DNA of 64,000 nucleotides from Meridianimarinicoccus sp. MJW13 (GCF_014901205.1 NZ_JACNMU010000001.1:186001-250000); one strand, 5' to 3'; counted from the stretch's first letter, positions 10,121-19,689 are shown. Notes: generated by a model from the sequence alone, not told the origin. Made by a program: numbers and translations.

Positions 10121-10181
10121 GCTAGGCTTTGCTCGCGCGCCGATCCCGGCGCGCGCGGCAACTTTCAGGGCGGAGAGCGTT

Positions 10182-11990
10182 TTGTTCCAATCCTTCGAGA
10201 CAACTTCCAACCCCGCAACGGGCGCGCCGCGTCTGGCAGCCCTGCGCGAGGCCATCGCGACGGCCGGGCTGAGCGGGTTTCTGGTGCCCCGCGCCGATGC
10301 CCATCAGGGCGAATACGTGGCCGACTGCGACAATCGTCTGGCCTGGCTGACAGGCTTTACCGGTTCGGCGGGCTTTGCCGCGATCCTGCCCGATCTCGCC
10401 GGGGTCTTCGTCGACGGGCGCTATACGGTGCAGGTCCGCGCGCAGGTGGATCCGGCGGTGTTCACACCGGTAGCCTGGCCTGCGACCGGCCTGTCGGACT
10501 GGCTGAAGGCTCACGCAAAGCCGGGCATGAGCATCGGTTTTGACCCGTGGCTGCACACGGTGCAGGAAATCGACACCCTGCGCCGCGACCTGCGCGGCAC
10601 CCAGATCACGCTGGTGGATTGCGAAAACCTTGTGGATCAGGTCTGGACCGACCGCCCCGCCGCGCCTGCCGCACAGGCCTGGGCGCATCCCTCGCAACTG
10701 GCAGGCAAGAGTGCGGCCGACAAGCGCGCCGATCTGGCCGCCGACCTGCGCAAGGACGAACAGCGCGCGGCGGTCCTGACGCTGCCCGACAGCATCGCCT
10801 GGTTGCTCAACATCCGCGGCGCCGACATTCCCCGCATTCCCGTCGTACAAGCCTTTGCTATCCTGCATGACGACGGTGCGGTGGATCTGTTCACCGATCC
10901 GGCCAAGCTTGCCGGGCTGGAGGATCATCTGGGCGACGCGGTTCGCATCGCGCCCCAGGACCGCTTCGGCGCGGCCCTGCAGGGTCTGCCCGGCCCGGTG
11001 CGCATCGACAAGTCCAGCGCGCCGCAGGCAGTGCAGATGTACCTGACCGACGCCGGCACCGAGGTTGCGCTCGACCGTGATCCCTGCGTTCTGCCCAAGG
11101 CCTGCAAGAACCCGGTCGAGATCGCCGGATCCGAAGCCGCGCATCTGCGCGACGGGGCCGCCATGGTGCGCTTTCTGCACTGGCTGGACGATACCGCCGG
11201 CGGCGGTACGGTGACCGAGATCGACGCCGTCACCCGTCTGGAAGCCCTGCGCGCCGAAACTGGCGCGTTGAAGGATATCAGCTTTGACACCATCGCCGGG
11301 GCCGGTCCCAACGGCGCCATCGTGCACTACCGCGTGACCGAGGACAGCAATCGCGCTCTGGAACCGGGCGGGGTGTTCCTGATTGACAGCGGCGGCCAGT
11401 ACGAGGACGGCACCACCGATATCACCCGCACGGTACTTGTGCCCGGTGGCCCTGCCGATCCCGACGCCGTGGCCGCCCATACCCGCGTGCTGCAGGGGGT
11501 TATCGCGCTCAGCCGTGCGCGGTTTCCCAAGGGGGTGACAGGGCGCGATCTGGATGCGCTGGCGCGCTTCGCGCTCTGGACCGCCGGTCAGGACTATGAC
11601 CACGGCACCGGCCACGGCGTTGGCGCCTATTTGTCGGTGCATGAAGGTCCGGCGCGGATCTCGCGCACGGGGAACGAGGAATTGCGCCCCGGCATGATCC
11701 TGTCGAACGAACCGGGATACTACCGCGAAGGCGCCTTCGGCATCCGCATCGAGAACCTGATCCTCACGCACGAGGCCCCGCCCCTGCCCGGTGGCGACGA
11801 CCGCGAGATGCTGTGTTTCCGGACCCTGACACATGTGCCCATCGACCGCCGCCTGATCGAGGTCGACGCGTTGAGCCGGGCCGAGCGCGACTGGGTCGAT
11901 GCCTACCACGCCGAAACCCGCAAACGGCTGTCACCTTTGCTGGACGGCGCCGCGCACGACTGGTTGCTTCGCGCGACCGATCCGCTCTGA
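10182..11990 (+). CDS. Xaa-Pro aminopeptidase (M24 family)
   Basis: A 602-residue aminopeptidase P-like enzyme that removes an N-terminal residue preceding proline, in the cytoplasm. Two creatinase-like N-terminal domains (about 1-320) precede the pita-bread catalytic domain. Metal ligands are visible: Asp residues in DSGGQYEDGTTDITRT, His in GTGHGVGAYLSVHEGP, and Glu in SNEPGYYREG and IRIENL. The size fits the large APP1-like class. I chose the TTG at 10182 (MFQSFETTSN) because no ATG lies in frame near the N-terminal domain and GGCGGAG sits five to six bases before it. A strong GC hairpin at 10134-10155 lies in its presumed leader. Confidence 0.9.
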   Translation: MFQSFETTSNPATGAPRLAALREAIATAGLSGFLVPRADAHQGEYVADCDNRLAWLTGFTGSAGFAAILPDLAGVFVDGRYTVQVRAQVDPAVFTPVAWPATGLSDWLKAHAKPGMSIGFDPWLHTVQEIDTLRRDLRGTQITLVDCENLVDQVWTDRPAAPAAQAWAHPSQLAGKSAADKRADLAADLRKDEQRAAVLTLPDSIAWLLNIRGADIPRIPVVQAFAILHDDGAVDLFTDPAKLAGLEDHLGDAVRIAPQDRFGAALQGLPGPVRIDKSSAPQAVQMYLTDAGTEVALDRDPCVLPKACKNPVEIAGSEAAHLRDGAAMVRFLHWLDDTAGGGTVTEIDAVTRLEALRAETGALKDISFDTIAGAGPNGAIVHYRVTEDSNRALEPGGVFLIDSGGQYEDGTTDITRTVLVPGGPADPDAVAAHTRVLQGVIALSRARFPKGVTGRDLDALARFALWTAGQDYDHGTGHGVGAYLSVHEGPARISRTGNEELRPGMILSNEPGYYREGAFGIRIENLILTHEAPPLPGGDDREMLCFRTLTHVPIDRRLIEVDALSRAERDWVDAYHAETRKRLSPLLDGAAHDWLLRATDPL

Positions 11991-12003
11991 GACGGATTTT
12001 TGC

Positions 12004-12045
12004 GTGTATGTCGGCCCGATCCGGTCTAAGGATCGGGCCATACAC
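12004..12045. other. Long inverted repeat upstream of the DUF427 gene
   Basis: GGCCCGATCC (12013-12022) pairs perfectly with GGATCGGGCC (12030-12039) around a seven-base loop. After a three-base bulge the outer arms GTGTAT (12004-12009) and ATACAC (12040-12045) also pair. It starts 14 bases after the aminopeptidase stop and ends 27 bases before the DUF427 start. There is no T-run on the plus side, so it may be a terminator without a tail or a structured leader. Confidence 0.5.
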
Positions 12046-12071
12046 AAAAGTTGAAACGAGTAGGGGAACGC

Positions 12072-12434
12072 ATGTCCGATACGTCCAATGCAAATGGTGT
12101 CGCGCTCACCATCCGCGAATTGCCTGGCAAATATGTGGTCTACGCCTCGGGCGCCGTCTATGCCGAAACCCAGAACGCGCTGGAACTGGTCGACGGCGAC
12201 GGCGCGCGGGAAATCTTCATTCCCCGCGCGGATGTAGCCATGGCCTTCTTCGACAAGTCCGAAACGTCGACCGACTCTCCGCAGAAGGGCACGGCAAGCT
12301 TTTACTCGATCGAAACCAAGAGCAAGGTGATCGACGATGCGGCCTGGTCCTATGAGAACCCGACCGCTGCGGCCGCGGCGATCAAGGATCATCTGACCTT
12401 CGACACCGACAAGGTCACCGTCGAGGAACACTGA
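12072..12434 (+). CDS. DUF427 domain protein
   Basis: A 120-residue protein with the DUF427 pattern: GKYVVYASGAVYAETQNAL, then a segment with Tyr/Phe (FIPRADVAMAFF), SFYSIETKS, and the closing AAWSYENPTAAAAAIKDHLTF. Members are small cytoplasmic proteins of unknown biochemical role with a Mss4-like or compact beta fold. The ATG at 12072 follows AGGGGAACGC; an in-frame ATG at 12051 lies in the hairpin-flanking leader and is less likely. It converges on the chloride-channel gene with only three bases between the two stop codons. Confidence 0.88.
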   Translation: MSDTSNANGVALTIRELPGKYVVYASGAVYAETQNALELVDGDGAREIFIPRADVAMAFFDKSETSTDSPQKGTASFYSIETKSKVIDDAAWSYENPTAAAAAIKDHLTFDTDKVTVEEH

Positions 12435-12437
12435 CCC

Positions 12438-14123
12438 TCAGGAATGCTCCTCGGCAGCGGTGGCGACCAGGGCGCGGTTATAGGCCTTCAGGGCGTCCAG
12501 ATGATACAGGGCGCCCACCACCACGACCTCTCCGGGCGGGTCGCCTTGCTGGATCACCGGCAGGAAATCGCTGTCGGTTTGCTCGAACAACGGCATCGCC
12601 TGTTCCAGCGTGGCGGTGCGATCCAGGCTCAGCCCCTCAGTGATCAGCGCCCGTGCGGCCTCCTCCCCCGGATAGTGGGGGTGGTTGGGCTTGCGCATGA
12701 CCACGGACACCCGGTGCAGCGCCAGCAGGTATTGCTGCGGCCCTCCGGCCAGATGGATCCCGCGCCGTTCCAGTTGCGTCAGGAAGAACGAGCGATGCAC
12801 CATGGTGCTGGCCAGCGCCGTGGACAATCCCACCGAGGTCATCACGACAATCCCGGTTTGCCAGTCGCCGGTCAGCTCGAACACGATCAACGTGGTAGAG
12901 ATGGGCGCGCCCAGCACAGCCGCCGCCACTGCCCCCATGCCCGCCAGCGCATAAAGCGTCTCGCTGCCCGAGACGTCGGGGAAAACCCCGGTGGCGATCA
13001 GCCCGAAAGCCAGCCCGGTCAGCGCCCCCATCATCAGCGAGGGCGAGAAGATGCCGCCACCCATGCGCCCGCCCATGGTGATGGCCACAGCAACGCATTT
13101 CAGAACGGCAAAGACCACCGCCTCGTGCAGCACCAACTCTCCGGTCAGGGCGCGGGCCGTGGTTTCATAGCCGACCCCGATGATATGCGGAAAGAAGATG
13201 GCAAGCGCCCCAAGAAAGACCCCGGCCACCGCCGGGCGCGCCCATCGCGGCAGACCCGTTTCGGCCTGGATGTCGTTGGCCACGCCTTCGGTCCAAAGCA
13301 CCAGCTTCATGAAGATCACGGCCACCAGCCCGCAGACGAGCCCCAGCAGCAGAAAAGCCGGCAGTTCGATGAAGAAATCCAGCGTGTTCATTCCCGGAAG
13401 GACGAATTCGGTCACCCCGCCGAACTCCAGCCGGTTGATCACCGTACCGGCAACCGAGGCGATGGCGATGGGCGCGAAGGCATGAATCGCGAAGTGCCGC
13501 AGCACCACTTCCAGCGCGAACAGCGCCCCGGCAATCGGCGCGTTGAACGAAGCCGAAACCGCCGCCGCCACCGCGCAGCCCAGCAATTCGCGCCCGTGCA
13601 AACCGTCCGCGTGCATCCGACGGCTGACCCAGCTTGAGATCTCTCCGGCCAGATGAACCACCGGCCCCTCGCGTCCGGTGGAGCCGCCGGTAGACAGGGT
13701 GATGAGCGAGGCAACCGTCGAGGCGATGCCGGCCTTGCGCTCCAGCCGCCCCTCGTGCAGGGCCGCGCCTTCGATCACATCCGCCACCGCGCGCACGCGG
13801 CCATCGTCGGTGAACCGGTCGAGGATGATCCCCACGGCCAGCCCGCCAAGGATCGGGATGATCAGCACCCACCACCACGGCAATTCGCCCGCCACCGACG
13901 CCAGGGAAACGTCGTCGGTGCCGTAAAACGTTGTCTGCAGCACCTGGATGCCCTTGCGGAACCCCATGGCGGCCAGTCCCGACACGCAGCCCACCAGCAG
14001 CGCGATGAACCAGAACTGGATGGTGCCCGGCCCTTTCAGGCGCAGCGCGTCGCGGATGCTGACAAGATGGCTGCGCAATCGCGCCACTGCCTGCCTTGCA
14101 ATCCGTCCCAGCCGCAAGCCCAT
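12438..14123 (-). CDS. CLC family chloride channel/transporter with C-terminal CBS region
   Basis: A 561-residue membrane protein. It has about ten hydrophobic segments, the anion-pathway motif GGSTGREGP (gating Glu at residue 152), NAPIAGALF, GGIFSP and GAPISTTLIVFELT. The last about 90 residues look like CBS repeats (ITEGLSLDRTATLEQAMPLF; DFLPVIQQGD). CLC proteins move chloride across the inner membrane, as channels or as 2Cl-/H+ exchangers. Compared with E. coli ClcA, the internal proton Glu203 aligns with Val206 here, the selectivity-filter Ser107 region (GSGIPE) reads RAVADV, and Tyr445 aligns with Phe. This clade may therefore not be proton coupled. It lies 81 bases downstream of recN on the same strand. 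Confidence 0.92.
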   Translation of the reverse strand: MGLRLGRIARQAVARLRSHLVSIRDALRLKGPGTIQFWFIALLVGCVSGLAAMGFRKGIQVLQTTFYGTDDVSLASVAGELPWWWVLIIPILGGLAVGIILDRFTDDGRVRAVADVIEGAALHEGRLERKAGIASTVASLITLSTGGSTGREGPVVHLAGEISSWVSRRMHADGLHGRELLGCAVAAAVSASFNAPIAGALFALEVVLRHFAIHAFAPIAIASVAGTVINRLEFGGVTEFVLPGMNTLDFFIELPAFLLLGLVCGLVAVIFMKLVLWTEGVANDIQAETGLPRWARPAVAGVFLGALAIFFPHIIGVGYETTARALTGELVLHEAVVFAVLKCVAVAITMGGRMGGGIFSPSLMMGALTGLAFGLIATGVFPDVSGSETLYALAGMGAVAAAVLGAPISTTLIVFELTGDWQTGIVVMTSVGLSTALASTMVHRSFFLTQLERRGIHLAGGPQQYLLALHRVSVVMRKPNHPHYPGEEAARALITEGLSLDRTATLEQAMPLFEQTDSDFLPVIQQGDPPGEVVVVGALYHLDALKAYNRALVATAAEEHS

Positions 14124-14204
14124 GCTACACCCCCGCCCGACCGTAAACCCGGTGGCCCTGCGCGGGGCGGGTCCGGGTGATGCGGAGGGGGCGTAACACC
14201 GGCC

Positions 14205-15860
14205 CTATCCCGCCAGCAGCGCCCGCGCGGCAGAGCGCGCATGATCGGTGATCTGGTCGCCCGCCAACATCCGGGCAATTTCATCGACTCGGGCGTCGGG
14301 ATCCAGCGGCACCACGTTCGACAGGGTCCGCCCTTCGGACACGGCTTTTTCCACGCGCCAGTGATGCTGGCCCAGGGCGGCTACCTGCGGCGAATGCGTG
14401 ACCACAAGAACCTGCCCTTCGGCGCGCGCGGCCAGGGCTGCCAGACGCCGCCCCACGGCATCCGCCGTGGCCCCGCCGACGCCACGGTCAATCTCGTCGA
14501 AGATCAGGGTCAGCCCGGTGTCGCCGGCGGTCAGACAGACTTTCAGCGCCAGAAGAAAACGCGACAGTTCTCCGCCCGAGGCGATCTTGTCCAGCGGACC
14601 CGAGGGCGCGCCGGGATTGGTGGCCACGGTGAATTGCACCGCGTCGATGCCATCTGGCCCCGGAGTGGCGGGAAGAACCTCGGTTGTGAACTCTGCGCGC
14701 TCCATCTTCAGAGGGGCCAGTTCTGCCGCCATGGCCGCATCCAGACGACGGGCCGCCGCCTGCCGGGCCCGTTGCAGCGCCTCGGCGGCGGTGTCGTAGT
14801 CTGCTTGCGCCGCAATGACCGCCGCCTCCAGCCCCGCGATGTGTTCGGCGCCGTGATCGATCGCTTTGAGGCGTGTGCGCAGATCACCGGCCAGTTCAGC
14901 CAGTTCGTCGGGCAGAACGCCATGCTTGCGGGCCAGCCCCCGCAGCGCAAACAGCCGCTCCTCGGCCTGCTCCAACTCCATCGGATCGAAGGTCAGCGCG
15001 TCGAGACAAGCCTCGACCCCGGCCTGTGCCTCGGCCAGTTCGGTCATCGCCCGGTCCAGCGCGGCCAGTGGCTCCTGGATCTTGTCCTCCAGCAACTCGC
15101 CCGCCCCTTCCAGCCAGCGAATGGCCCCGGCAAGATTGCTTTCGGCCCCCTCGCCGCCCAGCACCTGTGCGGCGCGCTGCACGTCGTCGCGCACTTTCTC
15201 GGCGCCCTGCATCAGGCGGCGGCGGGTGTCCAGTTCGGCATCTTCGCCGGGCTGCGGGTCAAGATCGTCCAACTCCTTGACCGCATGGCGCAGGGTGTCT
15301 TCCTCGGCCCGCGCGGCATCCAGACGGGCGCGGGCCGTGGCCTCTTCCTTGCGGGCTGCAGCCAGCGCCTTCCACGCACCGGCCACGGCTGCTTGAAGCG
15401 CGCCATGCCCGCCGAAATCGTCCAGAAGCGCGCGATGACCGCGCGGGTCCAGCAAGCCGCGATCGTCATGCTGGCCGTGCAATTCAACCAACGTGCCGGA
15501 CAGGGCGCGCAGCACATCGCCCGAACAGCGGCGATCGTTGACCCAGGCGGCCTTGCGTCCATCGGGAGAGTTGGTGCGGCGCAGCAGCAACTCGCGCCCG
15601 CCGGGCAGACCGGCCTCGGCCAGAACCGCTTGCGCGGGGTGGTCGTCGCCAATGTCGAACAGGGCCGTGACTTCGCCACGCTCGGCCCCTTGCCGGACCA
15701 GATCGGCACGGCCGCGCCAGCCAAGCACGAAACCCAGGCTGTCCAGCAGGATCGATTTCCCGGCTCCGGTTTCCCCGGTCAATACGTTCAGCCCCGGCTG
15801 AAACAACAGTTCCAGCCGGTCGATGATCAGGATGTCGCGTATGTCCAGTTCCCGCAACAT
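14205..15860 (-). CDS. recN: DNA repair protein RecN
   Basis: A 551-residue SMC-like ATPase that acts early at DNA double-strand breaks, bringing ends or sister chromatids together for RecA-dependent repair. The N-terminal Walker A motif is GETGAGKSILLDSL (about residues 29-42). A long charged coiled-coil region occupies the middle (about 160-370). The ABC signature ASGGELSRFLLALK and Walker B LIFDEIDRGVGG follow near the C-terminus. Length is normal. It is the last gene of the ftsZ-lpxC-bamD-recN stretch, 33 bases after bamD, an order I recall from other Rhodobacterales. Confidence 0.95.
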   Translation of the reverse strand: MLRELDIRDILIIDRLELLFQPGLNVLTGETGAGKSILLDSLGFVLGWRGRADLVRQGAERGEVTALFDIGDDHPAQAVLAEAGLPGGRELLLRRTNSPDGRKAAWVNDRRCSGDVLRALSGTLVELHGQHDDRGLLDPRGHRALLDDFGGHGALQAAVAGAWKALAAARKEEATARARLDAARAEEDTLRHAVKELDDLDPQPGEDAELDTRRRLMQGAEKVRDDVQRAAQVLGGEGAESNLAGAIRWLEGAGELLEDKIQEPLAALDRAMTELAEAQAGVEACLDALTFDPMELEQAEERLFALRGLARKHGVLPDELAELAGDLRTRLKAIDHGAEHIAGLEAAVIAAQADYDTAAEALQRARQAAARRLDAAMAAELAPLKMERAEFTTEVLPATPGPDGIDAVQFTVATNPGAPSGPLDKIASGGELSRFLLALKVCLTAGDTGLTLIFDEIDRGVGGATADAVGRRLAALAARAEGQVLVVTHSPQVAALGQHHWRVEKAVSEGRTLSNVVPLDPDARVDEIARMLAGDQITDHARSAARALLAG

Positions 15861-15893
15861 GCGGCGCTGTCTCCCGTCATGCCGTGGTGTGTG

Positions 15894-16727
15894 TCAGAGC
15901 CATTTTCCCTGGATCGACTGACGGTAGATGCCACTCAACCAGTTCGAGCCAACAGGCTCCAGCAACAGCCCCTGCCCGGTCAACAGCGCATAGCTGTCGT
16001 TGTACCATTCGCTGCCCTGATAGTTGTAGCCCAGGATCGCCCCAGCGGTCTGGGCTTCCTCGATCAGGCCAAGGGCGAGATAGGCCTCGACCAGACGATG
16101 CAGCGCCTCGGGCGTGTGGCTCGTGGTCTGGAAATCCTCGACCACCACGCGGAACCGGTTGATCGACGCCGCGTAGTACTGCTTGCCCAGATAGAAGCGC
16201 CCGATCTCCATCTCCTTGCCCGCCAGATGGTCGAAGGCCAGGTCGAATTTCAGGATCGCCGAGTCGGCATATTCGCTGTCGGGATAGCGTTCGATCACCG
16301 TGCGCAGGGCTTGCAGCGCCTGGAAGGTGATGCCCTGGTCGCGGCCCACGTCGTCAATCTGATCGTAATAGCTGAGTGCCAGAAGGTACTGCGCATAGGC
16401 GGCATCTTCATCCGCCGGATAGAAGTCGATATAGCGCTGCGCGGCCGACCGCGACTCTTCATAGTTCCGATCCCAGTGGAAGGCATAGGCCTGCATGATC
16501 AGCGCCCGCTTGGCCCATTCCGAATAGGGATACAGCCGCTCGACCTCGCCGAAGTAGCGCGCCGAATCCTCAAGGTTGCCGGTCTCAAGCTCGTATTCGG
16601 CCCGATCGTAGATTTCCTTGGGCGAGAAGTTCTCGAAACTGGGCTCGCGGTTGCCCACGCAGCCACCCAGCCCTCCTGCCACCAGAAGCACGAGAATCGA
16701 TTTCCGCAGTGACCCGGATGCGCGCAT
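15894..16727 (-). CDS. bamD: Outer membrane assembly lipoprotein BamD
   Basis: A 277-residue lipoprotein of the BAM complex, which inserts beta-barrel proteins into the outer membrane. It has a signal peptide and the lipobox LGGC (predicted acylated Cys about residue 23). A chain of TPR-like helices follows, with typical strings such as YDRAEYELETGNLEDSARYF and AYAQYLLALSYYDQIDDVGRDQ. The ATG at 16727 starts the signal peptide; codons further upstream run through an untranslated GC hairpin. It lies between lpxC and recN, so outer-membrane assembly is linked here to lipid A synthesis. Confidence 0.93.
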   Translation of the reverse strand: MRASGSLRKSILVLLVAGGLGGCVGNREPSFENFSPKEIYDRAEYELETGNLEDSARYFGEVERLYPYSEWAKRALIMQAYAFHWDRNYEESRSAAQRYIDFYPADEDAAYAQYLLALSYYDQIDDVGRDQGITFQALQALRTVIERYPDSEYADSAILKFDLAFDHLAGKEMEIGRFYLGKQYYAASINRFRVVVEDFQTTSHTPEALHRLVEAYLALGLIEEAQTAGAILGYNYQGSEWYNDSYALLTGQGLLLEPVGSNWLSGIYRQSIQGKWL

Positions 16728-16814
16728 GCCTGTTCTTACCAATCCCGAGGTTTTGTCCTCAATTGAGACGGGGTTATCATGAAAGATTGGCGGGAAAAAT
16801 GGGGATTGCAGAAC

Positions 16815-16839
16815 ACGGCGCGCAAAAATTGCGCGCCGT
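16815..16839 (-). terminator. Hairpin between lpxC and bamD
   Basis: ACGGCGCGCAA pairs with TTGCGCGCCGT over eleven bases with an AAA loop (TTT on the minus strand), 25 bases after the lpxC stop. No T-run follows directly, so it may only attenuate transcription into bamD or protect the lpxC mRNA end. Confidence 0.45.
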
Positions 16840-16863
16840 TCCGCCGTTTTCTGCCGGAAGGTG

Positions 16864-17784
16864 TCAGGCGCAGAGCGCCAGATCGCTGGCCTGCACCCCG
16901 ACGCCGGGCAGCGACTGGGCCATTTCGGCGTCGCATTCGACGATTTCAAAGGCCTCGGGATCGGCGAACACCGCCCGCAGCAGCGCGTTTGTCAGACTGT
17001 GCCCGGCGCGAACACCGGTATAACGGCCCTGGATCGGCAGACCGGCCAGCGCCAGATCGCCAAGCGCGTCCAGCATCTTGTGGCGCACCGGTTCGTCCTG
17101 ATGGCGCAAACCACCGGGGCTGAGCACCACGTCGCCGTCAAAGACCACCGCGTTCTCGGTCGTGCCACCCAGGGCAAGCCCGGCAGCGCGCATCGCGTCC
17201 ACGTCGGACTGGCGGCAGAAGGTCCGGCTGTCGCACAGGTTGCGGACGAAAGCGCCGTTGCGCATGTTCAGCGAGCGGGCCTGATGGCCGATGGCAGCAT
17301 CGTCATAGTCGATGCGGAAGTCGATGTGGAAGCCGTGCGACGGGGTCAGCGTGGCCATGGCATCGCCCCGCGTGACGGTAACCGGCTTGAGGATGCGGAT
17401 CACGTGCAACGGTCCGGCCTGACGGACAAGACCCGCGGCCAGCATCTTGCGCACGAAGGGGGCCGCGCTGCCATCGAGGATCGGAACCTCGGGCGCGTTG
17501 ACCTCGACCAGCGCGTTGGTGACGCCCAGACCTGCAAAGGCCGCCATCAGATGTTCGATGGTCGACAGCTGGGTGCCGTGATCGTTGACAAGACGGGTGC
17601 ACAGCGGGGTCTGTTCGGCGCGATCCCAGCGGGCTTCCAGAACCGCGGCCTCGCCGGTCAGATCACTGCGGCGGAACACGATCCCGTGGTTGCGCGGTGC
17701 CGGGTGCACAATCATATGCACAGGGCGGCCCGAGTGGAGCCCGGTACCCTTGAAGTGCATGTCTTTTGCGACGGTCATCTGCAT
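16864..17784 (-). CDS. lpxC: UDP-3-O-acyl-N-acetylglucosamine deacetylase
   Basis: A 306-residue zinc deacetylase, normal length, carrying out the committed step of lipid A synthesis in the cytoplasm. The zinc and catalytic motifs are present: IEHLMAAFAGLG (first His), HKMLDALGDLALAG (His and Asp) and the late AGHSLTNALL (catalytic His). The N-terminus FKGTGLHSGRPVHM is typical. The ATG at 17784 is used, with AGGA nine bases before it; the Met two codons later is possible. It is downstream of ftsZ but separated from it by an intrinsic terminator, so it likely has its own promoter; a tandem repeat of CAACAGTTT lies in that leader. Confidence 0.95.
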   Translation of the reverse strand: MQMTVAKDMHFKGTGLHSGRPVHMIVHPAPRNHGIVFRRSDLTGEAAVLEARWDRAEQTPLCTRLVNDHGTQLSTIEHLMAAFAGLGVTNALVEVNAPEVPILDGSAAPFVRKMLAAGLVRQAGPLHVIRILKPVTVTRGDAMATLTPSHGFHIDFRIDYDDAAIGHQARSLNMRNGAFVRNLCDSRTFCRQSDVDAMRAAGLALGGTTENAVVFDGDVVLSPGGLRHQDEPVRHKMLDALGDLALAGLPIQGRYTGVRAGHSLTNALLRAVFADPEAFEIVECDAEMAQSLPGVGVQASDLALCA

Positions 17785-17801
17785 TGGGAGTGATCCTGCT
17801 T

Positions 17802-17819
17802 CAACAGTTTCAACAGTTT
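17802..17819. repeat. Tandem 9-bp repeat in the lpxC leader
   Basis: CAACAGTTT occurs twice with no spacing, 18-35 bases upstream of the lpxC start codon. The position suits a small operator or a leader element, but two short copies can arise by chance and no regulator is identified. Confidence 0.4.
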
Positions 17820-17947
17820 GCAGATGTTAGGTATGGGAGGGGGGTCGATGTCTCAACTCAATCTTCATGTCGGTCTGAAACATCCCAAAAATCAGGTCGG
17901 CGGGTTTTCGCTCATAGGCCTTCGCAGTCGCAGCAAGATATTGCTCT

Positions 17948-17979
17948 AAAAAGAAAAAGGGCCGCTTCACGCGACCCTT
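17948..17979 (-). terminator. Intrinsic terminator after ftsZ
   Basis: Read on the minus strand, AAGGGTCGC pairs with GCGGCCCTT around the loop GTGAA and is followed by TTTCTTTTT. The hairpin starts 26 bases after the ftsZ stop. Stem, loop and T-tail are all as expected for Rho-independent termination, so ftsZ and lpxC are probably separate transcription units in part. Confidence 0.85.
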
Positions 17980-18004
17980 CAATTGTTTCAGACCGTGTAA
18001 AAAA

Positions 18005-19600
18005 TCAGTTGGCCTGGCGGCGGAGAAAGGCCGGGATTTCGATTTTATCGAGGTCGGCGTCATCCTCGGGCAGGTCCTGGGGCATCGATTGCATCGGCGG
18101 CTGCTGCCGTGCGGTGGGGCTTGCCGGGCGCTGCTCAGTGCCGTGGCCGGTCATCCGGTTGATCAGGGAGTTGATCCCGAAGCGGGCCTTGTCATGGCTC
18201 GGTTCAGCCACCGGGGCTGCCGCCGGTTGCGCGGCGGGCCGCGCTGCGGTCTCGTAGCCTTCCGGAGCCTTGCGGACCGCCGCTTCCAGGCGCCGCAGGG
18301 TTTCGGCAGACGGGGTTCCGGCAGACCGCGCGGCGATGCCGGCGGCATCGCCAGCCGGGGCCGGCGCATAGGCGGGCGGCGGCAGGTCATCGCTGGCCTG
18401 TGGTTGCTGTGCTGCCGGAGCTTGCGGCTGCGGATCGAGATCGTGGAACAGCGTCGGCTCCTCTGCCACCACCGGTGCGGCGGCGGGCTGGGCCATGGCC
18501 GCGGCAGGCGCGACAACGGGCGCTTCCACCGGTGCCGGTGCGGCGGCTTCTGCCGGCTTTTCCTCGGCGGCGACCTTGTTGGTCAGCGGCGTCGCAAGGC
18601 TGCGGCGCGGCACCGGGGTGTCGGCAGCTTCCACAGCGGCATCGATGCCGGTGGCCACAACCGAAACGCGCATGCAGCCTTCCATGTCGGTGTCGAGGGT
18701 CGAGCCGACGATGATGTTGGCGTCCTGGTCCACTTCCTCGCGGATGCGGTTGGCGGCCTCGTCCAGTTCGAACAGGGTCAGATCGTAGCCGCCGGTGATG
18801 TTGATGAGCACGCCGCGCGCGCCCTTCAGCGAAATCTCGTCCAGCAGCGGGTTGGCGATGGCCTTTTCGGCGGCCTGGATCGCGCGCTGCTCGCCCTCGC
18901 CCTCGCCGGTGCCCATCATGGCCTTGCCCATCTCGTCCATCACGGCGCGCACGTCCGCGAAGTCGAGGTTGATCAGGCCCGGACGGACCATCAGGTCGGT
19001 GACACCCTTGACGCCCTGGTACAGAACGTCGTCGGCCATCGAGAAGGCCTCGGTAAAGGTGGTCTTTTCATTGGCCAGACGGAACAGGTTCTGGTTCGGA
19101 ATGATAATCAGGGTGTCGACGACCTTTTGCAGGCATTCGATCCCCTCTTCCGCCTTGCGCATGCGCTTGGCGCCTTCGAACTGGAACGGCTTGGTCACGA
19201 CGCCGACGGTCAGAACGCCAAGTTCCCGCGCGGCCTGCGCGATGATCGGGGCCGCCCCGGTACCGGTGCCGCCCCCCATGCCGGCGGTGATGAAGCACAT
19301 GTGGCTGCCGACCAGATGATCAACGATCTGTTCGATCGATTCTTCCGCCGCCGCCGCACCGACCGAAGGCCGCGCCCCCGCGCCCAGACCTTCGGTCACC
19401 TTGATGCCCATCTGCACCTTGGAAACCGACCGGTTTTGCTGCAGGGCCTGCGCATCGGTGTTGGCCACCACGAATTCGACGCCTTCCAGCGCCTTTTCGA
19501 TCATGTTGTTGACCGCGTTGCCGCCGGCCCCGCCCACACCGAAGACGGTGATCTTCGGAGTCAAATCTTCCTGCTCGGGCATAGTCAGGTTCAATGTCAT
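18005..19600 (-). CDS. ftsZ: Cell division protein FtsZ
   Basis: A 531-residue bacterial tubulin that polymerises with GTP into the Z-ring at midcell. The GTPase domain is complete: [15 protein letters not shown] near the N-terminus, the tubulin signature [10 protein letters not shown], and [11 protein letters not shown]. Residues after about 320 form a long Ala/Pro-rich linker, typical of alphaproteobacteria, ending in the conserved tail peptide [13 protein letters not shown], which binds FtsA. It lies downstream of ftsQ-ftsA. A hairpin and a possible promoter sit in the 148 bases before it, and an intrinsic terminator follows it. Confidence 0.97.
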   Translation of the reverse strand: MTLNLTMPEQEDLTPKITVFGVGGAGGNAVNNMIEKALEGVEFVVANTDAQALQQNRSVSKVQMGIKVTEGLGAGARPSVGAAAAEESIEQIVDHLVGSHMCFITAGMGGGTGTGAAPIIAQAARELGVLTVGVVTKPFQFEGAKRMRKAEEGIECLQKVVDTLIIIPNQNLFRLANEKTTFTEAFSMADDVLYQGVKGVTDLMVRPGLINLDFADVRAVMDEMGKAMMGTGEGEGEQRAIQAAEKAIANPLLDEISLKGARGVLINITGGYDLTLFELDEAANRIREEVDQDANIIVGSTLDTDMEGCMRVSVVATGIDAAVEAADTPVPRRSLATPLTNKVAAEEKPAEAAAPAPVEAPVVAPAAAMAQPAAAPVVAEEPTLFHDLDPQPQAPAAQQPQASDDLPPPAYAPAPAGDAAGIAARSAGTPSAETLRRLEAAVRKAPEGYETAARPAAQPAAAPVAEPSHDKARFGINSLINRMTGHGTEQRPASPTARQQPPMQSMPQDLPEDDADLDKIEIPAFLRRQAN

Positions 19601-19660
19601 GTCTGGATCCGCCTGTAGTTAATTTACGGACTTTGCGCCCGCGCGTGCTCATTGGCAGCG

Positions 19661-19689
19661 AGTGTATCCGCCCCGTGGCGCTGGGTCAC
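19661..19689 (-). promoter_or_regulatory. Possible ftsZ promoter
   Basis: On the minus strand GTGACC and TACACT are separated by 17 bases, each matching four of six consensus positions. The predicted start would be about 55 bases upstream of the ftsZ ATG. This is a pattern match only. Confidence 0.3.

Noticed and set aside
17827-18063. A 78-codon frame on the minus strand after ftsZ
   Set aside because: It starts inside ftsZ, runs through the intrinsic terminator and has no ribosome-binding site.
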